Origin: an uncultured Porphyromonadaceae bacterium
GTDB taxonomy: Bacteria; Bacteroidota; Bacteroidia; Bacteroidales; Muribaculaceae
Direction: 5' to 3'
Assembly: GCA_905193485.1 (NCBI GenBank)
Contig: CAJJOX010000102.1
Coordinates: 1 to 7,659, forward strand
DNA length: 7,659 nt
Below the pieces are notes generated by a model. That model had not been told where the DNA came from. It saw only the letters and a program-made list of their open reading frames with translations, and did not search any database. The position numbers were made by a program, and so were the translations under genes. Below, in pieces: positions 1-5,627 of this stretch. Numbering within the stretch: position 1 is the stretch's first letter; every line of letters starts with the position of its first letter.

Positions 1-2910
1 GGTGCGTCAGTCAAGCCGGTGGGCGGCAGCGCCTCGGCGGGTGTCATGACCAACGTCGACGGCGTGTTCACCATCACCCTCCCGGCCTCTGTCCAGCAGA
101 TTACGGTAAGCTATGTGGGCATGAAGCCCGTTACGGTGAATCTGTCGGATGACATGAAGATATTCCTCGACAACGACACCAAGGTTCTCGACCAGGTGGT
201 TGTCACCGGTTACGGTTCGGGCAAGAAGCTCGGCTCGGTAGTCGGCTCGGTAAGCGTTGTCAATTCAGGAGTCATAGAGAAGACTCCGGCATCCAACTTC
301 ATCGACGCTCTCCAGGGTCAGGTGTCGGGTCTTGCCATCAACTCCAACTCAGGCGACCCCTCTTCGAGCAATACATCTATAATCCTGCGTGGCCGCAACT
401 CTCTGAGTCAGGACGTCACACCTCTTTTCATATGCGACGGCGCTCCGATCGACGAGTCTTTTTTCACGACAATGAATCCCGCCGACATCGAATCGGTGAC
501 CGTGCTTAAGGATGCGGCCTCAATCGCCATCTACGGTAGCCGCGGTGCCAACGGTATCATCGTGATCACCACCAAGAAAGGTAAGTTCGGTGGCAATGCC
601 AAAGCCACTATCCGCGCCAATTACGGCTGGAGCCAGATGGTAGCTGACAACGTGGAGATGATGAACTCGGAGCAGTATCTCTATTTCCGCAACAATATTG
701 TCGGCCAGCCGCTGAGCAGCGAGGTTGCAAATCTCATCCAGACCTACGGCATCTCGACCAACTGGCGTGACGAACTGTTCAACAGCTCGGCTCCCACCTA
801 CAGCCTCGAAGGCTCTGTGACCGGAGGATCGGACAATGTCAACTATTATGTTTCGTTAGGCCACTACTCGATGGACGGTATCATCGAAAACTCTGAAATG
901 AACCGTCAGACACTCAGCTGGAGCCTCGATGCCAAGATCAACAACTGGTTCCGCGTCGGTTTCAGCGGCAACACCGGTTTCCGCCGCTGGAAAACCAACT
1001 ATTCCAACGACAACTTCGTGACCGATGAGGGTCTGGACGTAGGCAACCCGACAATGATGGCCCGTCTGGCTCTTCCTTACGAAACGGCACGCGCCTATTC
1101 GTTTAACGAAAACGGCGATCTGGTGTGGGGCGGCCCGACAGAACAGCTGCGCTACCTCGGATGGACACTTCCCTGGTGGACCTACACCATCCGTCACTGG
1201 AAAAACACCGAACTCATGGGCAACATGCGCCTCTATGAGATGATCAATCCCGTCAAAGGCCTCACCATCAAGGCTCAGCAGGCTATGGAAGGATCTGACA
1301 CACGCAGCAGTGTGGTTTACGATCCCTACAAGTCGTTCAACACCGCTTTCGGCCGTAAGGTCGGCTCCGCCGCTCTTGGCGAAATCAACCCCGGATCGAA
1401 CTCCGAATCGTTCTCAAGATATTATCAGTTCACCTACACCAACACCGCTGAATATAAGTTTGAATTCAACAAAGTGCACACCGGATCGATCCTCGTCGGT
1501 CAGGAATCCATCATCCAGCGCTCTGAAGGTTTCGGAGTGTCGACTGTGGGCACGACAGACGTGCGTATGAAGCTGTTGGATCAGGGCAACTTCACCGATA
1601 TCAACCGCGTTTCATACGACAAAGCCGAGATCGTGATCAATTCATTCTTCCTCAACGGCAACTACGGTTATGACGACCGCTACTTCGTCGACTTCTCCGT
1701 ACGCCGCGACGGCAGCTCGCGTTTCGCTCCCGATCACCGCTGGAGCACATTCGGCGCCATCGGTCTGATGTGGAACATGAAAAACGAAAAATTCCTGAAA
1801 GAAAAGACATGGCTCAACGACCTGCGTCTGCACTACAGCTACGGCGCAACCGGCAACTCCAACGTCGGCAACTTCGCATGGCAGGGCATGGTCGGCAACG
1901 GCAGCAACTACAACGGCGAATCGTCGATCGTACTCTCCGGTGCATCTAACCCCGATCTTTCATGGGAAACCGTCTACAGCCACGACCTCGGCGTGAACTT
2001 CCGCGTGTTTGACCGCTTGAGCGTTACGGCCGACTGGTATTACAAACGCACCGAAAACATGCTCTATTCCATCCCGTTCTCTCTGATCACCGGTGTGTCC
2101 AGCGGCATGTACAATGCCTGCTCGATGACCAACAAAGGTATCGAAGTCGAAGTGCAGGGCGACATCTTCAAGAACAACGACTGGTATGTAGGCGCTCGCG
2201 TGCAGTTTAACTACAATAAGAACCAGATCTCCGAACTCTGGGACGGCAACGAGGAATTCGTTGAAGCCAACACCGGTCTGATCCAGAAGGTAGGCGACGT
2301 GATGAGCCAGTATTATCTCGTACGCTATGTAGGCGTTGATCCCGCCGACGGCAAGCAGGTATGGCTTGACAAGAACGACAACCCCACCAAGGTGTTCCCC
2401 TCCGACGCATATGTGTGCACCGGTAAATCGGCTTACGCTCCCTGGATTGGCGGTTTCGGACTGAACGCACGCTGGAAAGGCCTGTCGGCTTCGGTCAACT
2501 TCGCATTCCAGAGCGGCAAATACATGATCAACAACGACCGCTACTTCATCACCAACCCGACCGAATTCGCAGCCTACAACCAGACGGTTGACGCCCTCAA
2601 CATGTGGACTACCCCCGGTCAGGTCACCGATGTCCCCGCCTACGGTGAAACCCTCCACCTTGGTGAAGACACAAGCTGGCTTGAAGACGCATCGTTCACC
2701 CGTCTGAAAAATCTTACCGTAGCCTACGACTTCCCGACGGCTCTCGTCAACAAATGGGGTCTGAAGGGTCTGCAGCTCCACTTCACCGGCCGCAACCTCT
2801 GGACAATCACCAACTTCTCCGGCTATGATCCCGAAGTGCAGAGCAACATGGTTCAGTTCCAGTATCCGAATACACGTCAGTATGAATTCGGTATCGAGGT
2901 TAGCTTCTAA
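1..2910 (+). CDS. SusC/RagA-family TonB-linked outer-membrane transporter, 5'-truncated by the window edge
   Basis: This is the outer-membrane barrel of a SusCD-type uptake complex; it imports a ligand captured by its SusD partner, using TonB energy. The frame is open from base 1 and gives 969 visible residues, so the start codon and signal peptide lie upstream. Visible residues 1-55 are the end of a carboxypeptidase-D-like regulatory domain (TNVDGVFTITLP). LDQVVVTGYG at about 62-71 is the classic SusC junction into the plug domain. The plug runs to about 195 and ends in IYGSRGANGIIVITTKKGK, the family signature. The rest is beta-barrel, closing on YEFGIEVSF with the terminal Phe expected for outer-membrane barrel assembly. 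The GTG at base 19 is internal to the domain and is not a real start. The susD-like gene begins 32 nt after the stop, consistent with one transcript. The family is near certain; the substrate is unknown. Confidence 0.96.
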   Translation, partial: GASVKPVGGSASAGVMTNVDGVFTITLPASVQQITVSYVGMKPVTVNLSDDMKIFLDNDTKVLDQVVVTGYGSGKKLGSVVGSVSVVNSGVIEKTPASNFIDALQGQVSGLAINSNSGDPSSSNTSIILRGRNSLSQDVTPLFICDGAPIDESFFTTMNPADIESVTVLKDAASIAIYGSRGANGIIVITTKKGKFGGNAKATIRANYGWSQMVADNVEMMNSEQYLYFRNNIVGQPLSSEVANLIQTYGISTNWRDELFNSSAPTYSLEGSVTGGSDNVNYYVSLGHYSMDGIIENSEMNRQTLSWSLDAKINNWFRVGFSGNTGFRRWKTNYSNDNFVTDEGLDVGNPTMMARLALPYETARAYSFNENGDLVWGGPTEQLRYLGWTLPWWTYTIRHWKNTELMGNMRLYEMINPVKGLTIKAQQAMEGSDTRSSVVYDPYKSFNTAFGRKVGSAALGEINPGSNSESFSRYYQFTYTNTAEYKFEFNKVHTGSILVGQESIIQRSEGFGVSTVGTTDVRMKLLDQGNFTDINRVSYDKAEIVINSFFLNGNYGYDDRYFVDFSVRRDGSSRFAPDHRWSTFGAIGLMWNMKNEKFLKEKTWLNDLRLHYSYGATGNSNVGNFAWQGMVGNGSNYNGESSIVLSGASNPDLSWETVYSHDLGVNFRVFDRLSVTADWYYKRTENMLYSIPFSLITGVSSGMYNACSMTNKGIEVEVQGDIFKNNDWYVGARVQFNYNKNQISELWDGNEEFVEANTGLIQKVGDVMSQYYLVRYVGVDPADGKQVWLDKNDNPTKVFPSDAYVCTGKSAYAPWIGGFGLNARWKGLSASVNFAFQSGKYMINNDRYFITNPTEFAAYNQTVDALNMWTTPGQVTDVPAYGETLHLGEDTSWLEDASFTRLKNLTVAYDFPTALVNKWGLKGLQLHFTGRNLWTITNFSGYDPEVQSNMVQFQYPNTRQYEFGIEVSF

Positions 2911-2942
2911 TCTATTTGTTTAACCTCTTGAAAAAGCAAACA

Positions 2943-4508
2943 ATGAAAATGAAAAAAATAATATTAGGTTTAGCAGTGTCCGCCACGATGCTCACCACTT
3001 CGTGCGACATGGACACCACCAACTATGGTATCATAGATCAGGGCAATGCCATTGAGTCTGTCGACGACTGCCATTCGTTTGTCAACGGCATCTACACCTA
3101 TCTCCGCGCAAAAGGAAGCGGCACGTGGCTCAACAATCAGGACATCCAGATGGATCAGTTTGTCGGACTTGTCGATAACGGCAACCGTCACGGCCTGATG
3201 TCGGACGGAACGTTCACCGCCTCCGATCAGGATCTGACCAACCTGTTCTACAACCTTTATATCCAGGTCAAGGCCGCCAACTATTTCGTGCCCAAAGCTG
3301 ACGCGCTTCTTGAGAATCCCGCGATCTCCGACACCGACAAGGCCCGGATCAAATACTACAAGGCCACGGCAATGTTTGCACGCGCCTACGCCTACTGGTA
3401 TCTGTTCGACAAATATGTCGACTATAAGGAATCTGATCTCGACGCTCCCGCCAAAGGCCTGCCTATCGAACTGACTTACAATCCTTCAGGCGACCGCTCG
3501 ACCTACGTGGGCCGCAGCACCATCCGCGAAACCGTCACTTATATCAACGGACAGCTCAAAGATGCCTATGATCTGATGAAGGAATATGAAACAAATGTTT
3601 CCGCAGCCAACTGCAACCCCAACGCCATCTATGTCAGCTCATATGCCATCGCCGCACTTCAGGCACGTTTCGCATTGCTGACCGAAGACTATGCCACCGC
3701 TCTCGACAAGGCCGAACTGGTCATCAACAGCGGCAACTACGAACTTTGCGACATTGACGCTTACGCTGACATGTGGGTCAACGACGAAAGTTCCGAACTC
3801 ATCCTTGTCGGCTCGGCTCAGCGCGGCGAAGGCGGCGTGGATGTCGGCACGGCATATTACACCAACAACAAGAAGGAAACATCCGACTATATTCCGACAT
3901 TCGACGTGCTGATGTCGTATGACGACGGTGACTGCCGTTTCGACACATTCTTCGAACTGTATGATATGGTCGTAGGCGGAAACAATTATTATGCGTTCGC
4001 TTTCACCAAATTCCCAGGCAATCCTGCCCTCGACACCAATGCCGGTGTCAACTCATGCCTTCAGAAAGCCAAGCTTTTCCGTCTTTCGGAAATGTATCTC
4101 GTGGCAGCCGAGGCAGCCGCCATGCCGGGCACACAGAAAAACGAGACCAAAGCCAACTCATATCTCACCGACCTGCGCACAAAGCGTATCCAGGGCTATG
4201 AGGCGGTCACTTACAGCGGCAACGCTCTCATAAACGCAATCCGTGCCGAGCGTGGCAAAGAGCTGATCGGCGAAGGTTTCCGTCTGAGCGACATCCGTCG
4301 CTGGGGCAACGGCTTCACCCGTGAGGCAGGATTCGAGAATTTCGCAGGCACATCGCTTGCTCCTCTCGCCGATATCATGGAAGTTGTGCTCAACAAGACC
4401 AACAACGTGTCGTATCAGGCCGGCGACTACCGCTTGATCTGGCCGATCCCGACCCGCGAGATGCAGACCAACCCGCAGCTTGCCGGTCAGCAGAATCCGC
4501 GCTATTAA
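2943..4508 (+). CDS. SusD/RagB-family surface lipoprotein (ligand-binding lid of the transporter)
   Basis: A complete 521-residue protein of usual SusD length. It should sit as a lid on the upstream SusC-like barrel and bind the ligand at the cell surface. The signal peptide MKMKKIILGLAVSATMLTTSC ends at a lipobox with Cys21 as the lipidated residue, followed by DMD, acidic residues like those in Bacteroidetes surface-lipoprotein export signals. Family marks: an N-terminal helical segment (DDCHSFVNGIYTYLR), ARAYAYWYLFDKY at about 146-158 (TPR-like region), LSEMYLVAAEAAA at about 381-393, IRAERGKELIGEGFRLSD at about 433-450 continuing into IRRWG, and the C-terminal LIWPIPTREMQTNPQLAGQQ plus NPRY (498-521). 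The ATG at 2943 was chosen because it gives a normal lipoprotein signal; an in-frame TTG at 2916 would only add a tail. The leader is A-rich with no Shine-Dalgarno. The ligand (glycan or peptide) cannot be told from sequence alone. Confidence 0.96.
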   Translation: MKMKKIILGLAVSATMLTTSCDMDTTNYGIIDQGNAIESVDDCHSFVNGIYTYLRAKGSGTWLNNQDIQMDQFVGLVDNGNRHGLMSDGTFTASDQDLTNLFYNLYIQVKAANYFVPKADALLENPAISDTDKARIKYYKATAMFARAYAYWYLFDKYVDYKESDLDAPAKGLPIELTYNPSGDRSTYVGRSTIRETVTYINGQLKDAYDLMKEYETNVSAANCNPNAIYVSSYAIAALQARFALLTEDYATALDKAELVINSGNYELCDIDAYADMWVNDESSELILVGSAQRGEGGVDVGTAYYTNNKKETSDYIPTFDVLMSYDDGDCRFDTFFELYDMVVGGNNYYAFAFTKFPGNPALDTNAGVNSCLQKAKLFRLSEMYLVAAEAAAMPGTQKNETKANSYLTDLRTKRIQGYEAVTYSGNALINAIRAERGKELIGEGFRLSDIRRWGNGFTREAGFENFAGTSLAPLADIMEVVLNKTNNVSYQAGDYRLIWPIPTREMQTNPQLAGQQNPRY

Positions 4509-4545
4509 TTAACCAGTATCGACATTCATAAATAAAGATATAATT

Positions 4546-5490
4546 ATGAAATTGAAAAATATATTCGCAGTCGCTCTTGCAGTAGCAACGCTGACATCCT
4601 GCGACAATGACTCGGCCGAGGACTATCCGACGTTTCTCGGAGGCGTCAACAGTGCCGCCGGCGTGACAGTGAGTCTGCCCACGGAATTTACTGCCAATGA
4701 AAACGAGATGCCGTTTCAGATTCCGGTGACCGTTTCAGGTCAGGCCAACGGCAAAGTCACCGTAACGGTGCAGTCGAAGCAGCTGACACAAGTGCCCGAA
4801 GGCCTTGAGCCGGCAATCGAAAAAGATCACTATATATTCACATCCTACACCGTCAACATCCCCGCGGGCGAAACTACCGGCTATTTCGAAGTGATGCCTA
4901 TATGGGTTCAGGGTGAGCTGAACGATGACCGTGTGTTTGAGCTTTCAATCGTCAAAGTCGAAGGCGCCTCGGTGGCCAACGCCGATTGCCAAGTGACAAT
5001 CGCCAATGTCGACGATCCTTTCACCGCGATGTTCGGCAAATGGAAATTCAGCGGCACTCCGCTTTATCAGGGAATCGACGCTGAATACACACTGACGATT
5101 TCGGGTCCCGACGCCGACAGTGAATATTACGGCCACGAGCTTTATGCTTACGGTCTGCGCGGATTGAGTTACATTTTCCTCCCGCTGAATTTCGAATATG
5201 ATGAAGAAACGGGCACCCCGACAGTTTCGATCCAGGTTGCGACGTTCGCTACCGACGGCCTCATCAATTTCACCGGTCTCGGCTCGTGTATCGTAGCGGG
5301 TGTCGAAGGCAACGGCGAAGGATTCGGCAGTGATATCCCGATGACATACACGCTTGGCGCAGACGGCTCGGAAACTCTCGAAATGACCGATATGACGCAG
5401 ATGTGGCGCCTCGGCGTAATGCCCTATCCTGCGCTTAACCAGATCGCAGGTTACTGGGGCGGCTGGCGCGGCATCACGCTGAAACGCTGA
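4546..5490 (+). CDS. Lipoprotein with Calx-beta-like domain and C-terminal beta-rich domain; SusE/F-position accessory protein
   Basis: A complete 314-residue protein. The signal peptide MKLKNIFAVALAVATLTSC gives a lipobox with Cys19 lipidated, followed by DND, which suggests surface or periplasmic lipid anchoring. Residues about 35-158 look like a Calx-beta-type immunoglobulin-like domain: alternating strands, the PAGETTGYFEV turn, a strand ending in DCQVTIANVDDP (VDDP at 155-158). A second domain begins at about 163 with FGKWKFSG and runs to the end; it is rich in Gly, Tyr and beta-strand patterns, loosely recalling lipocalin-like or surface-adhesion folds, but I do not recognise it. It begins 37 nt after the susD-like stop, with no hairpin between, so it is very likely the third gene of the operon. 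That position is where SusE/SusF-type surface ligand-binding lipoproteins are usually found, so a substrate-capture role is inferred, not shown. No catalytic motif is visible. The 3' side has a probable terminator. Confidence 0.88.
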   Translation: MKLKNIFAVALAVATLTSCDNDSAEDYPTFLGGVNSAAGVTVSLPTEFTANENEMPFQIPVTVSGQANGKVTVTVQSKQLTQVPEGLEPAIEKDHYIFTSYTVNIPAGETTGYFEVMPIWVQGELNDDRVFELSIVKVEGASVANADCQVTIANVDDPFTAMFGKWKFSGTPLYQGIDAEYTLTISGPDADSEYYGHELYAYGLRGLSYIFLPLNFEYDEETGTPTVSIQVATFATDGLINFTGLGSCIVAGVEGNGEGFGSDIPMTYTLGADGSETLEMTDMTQMWRLGVMPYPALNQIAGYWGGWRGITLKR

Positions 5491-5496
5491 ACCCCC

Positions 5497-5510
5497 GACA
5501 ATTAATTGTC
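5497..5510. repeat. 14-bp perfect palindrome GACAATTAATTGTC
   Basis: The sequence GACAATTAATTGTC equals its own reverse complement. It begins 7 nt after the lipoprotein stop codon. Its last four bases (5507-5510) are also the first four bases of the left arm of the following hairpin, so the two structures could compete in RNA. As DNA, a spacer-less palindrome of this kind could be a dimeric regulator site; that is inference only, with no known consensus match. Confidence 0.6.
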
Positions 5511-5544
5511 AGTCCGGCATCGTTCGACCGGCGCCGGACTGACA
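5507..5544 (+). repeat. Inverted repeat: 12-bp perfect stem, 14-nt loop (3'-UTR hairpin)
   Basis: Arms 5507-5518 (TGTCAGTCCGGC) and 5533-5544 (GCCGGACTGACA) are perfectly complementary and separated by 14 nt. The stem is GC-rich and should be stable in RNA. A second short palindrome, CCGGCGCCGG at 5528-5537, overlaps the loop and right arm, offering an alternative fold. The bases after the stem (CTGATAAAAA) contain no T-run, so this is not a standard intrinsic terminator. It may protect the 3' end of the susCD-type transcript or assist the next hairpin. Confidence 0.75.
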
Positions 5545-5550
5545 CTGATA

Positions 5551-5592
5551 AAAATATGACACTTGCAGGGAATCTGCCGGGTGTCATATTTT
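5551..5592 (+). terminator. Probable intrinsic terminator, 12-bp perfect stem with A-run/T-run
   Basis: Arms 5551-5562 (AAAATATGACAC) and 5581-5592 (GTGTCATATTTT) pair perfectly. The 18-nt loop has a further 4-bp stem, GCAG at 5565-5568 with CTGC at 5574-5577, extending the hairpin. The 3' arm ends in TTTT followed by ATCTCG, and the 5' side is an A-run, the symmetric form typical of terminators that can work in both directions. It lies 60 nt after the third gene and only 35 nt before the peptidase start, so it probably ends the three-gene operon. Because its upper stem is AT-rich, leakage into the peptidase gene is possible. Confidence 0.75.
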
Positions 5593-5627
5593 ATCTCGTA
5601 TGAATCAATATCAAACCAAACACCAAT
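5593..5627 (+). promoter_or_regulatory. Short A-rich leader of the peptidase gene; no Shine-Dalgarno and no recognisable promoter
   Basis: The 35 nt between the terminator stem and the peptidase ATG hold AATCAATATCAAACCAAAC, A-rich and without a GGAGG-like site, as is usual in Bacteroidota. No TAnnTTTG -7 element and no TTTG -33 element occurs anywhere from 5491 to 5627. The nearest resemblance is TATTTTAT at 5587-5594, which matches the -7 element weakly and has no -33 partner. How the peptidase gene is transcribed is therefore not explained by what I can see. Confidence 0.4.

Noticed and set aside
1960..2781. Long minus-strand open frame (273 codons) opposite the SusC barrel
   Set aside because: The + strand here is clear SusC barrel to the family C-terminus. 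The antisense frame is a by-product of G/C-rich third positions; its protein shows no recognisable domain.
2911..2918. TCTATTTG resembling a Bacteroidota -7 element after the SusC stop
   Set aside because: One fixed base is wrong and no TTTG -33 element stands at the right distance; the spacing also favours co-transcription.
2916..2942. TTG start giving a nine-residue longer SusD-like protein
   Set aside because: The ATG at 2943 gives a standard-length lipoprotein signal (Cys21) and an A-rich leader; the extension adds nothing conserved.
4539..4544. TATAAT just before the third gene
   Set aside because: It ends one base before the ATG, leaving no room for a leader, and Bacteroidota promoters use TAnnTTTG rather than this box. 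AT-rich spacer chance is enough.
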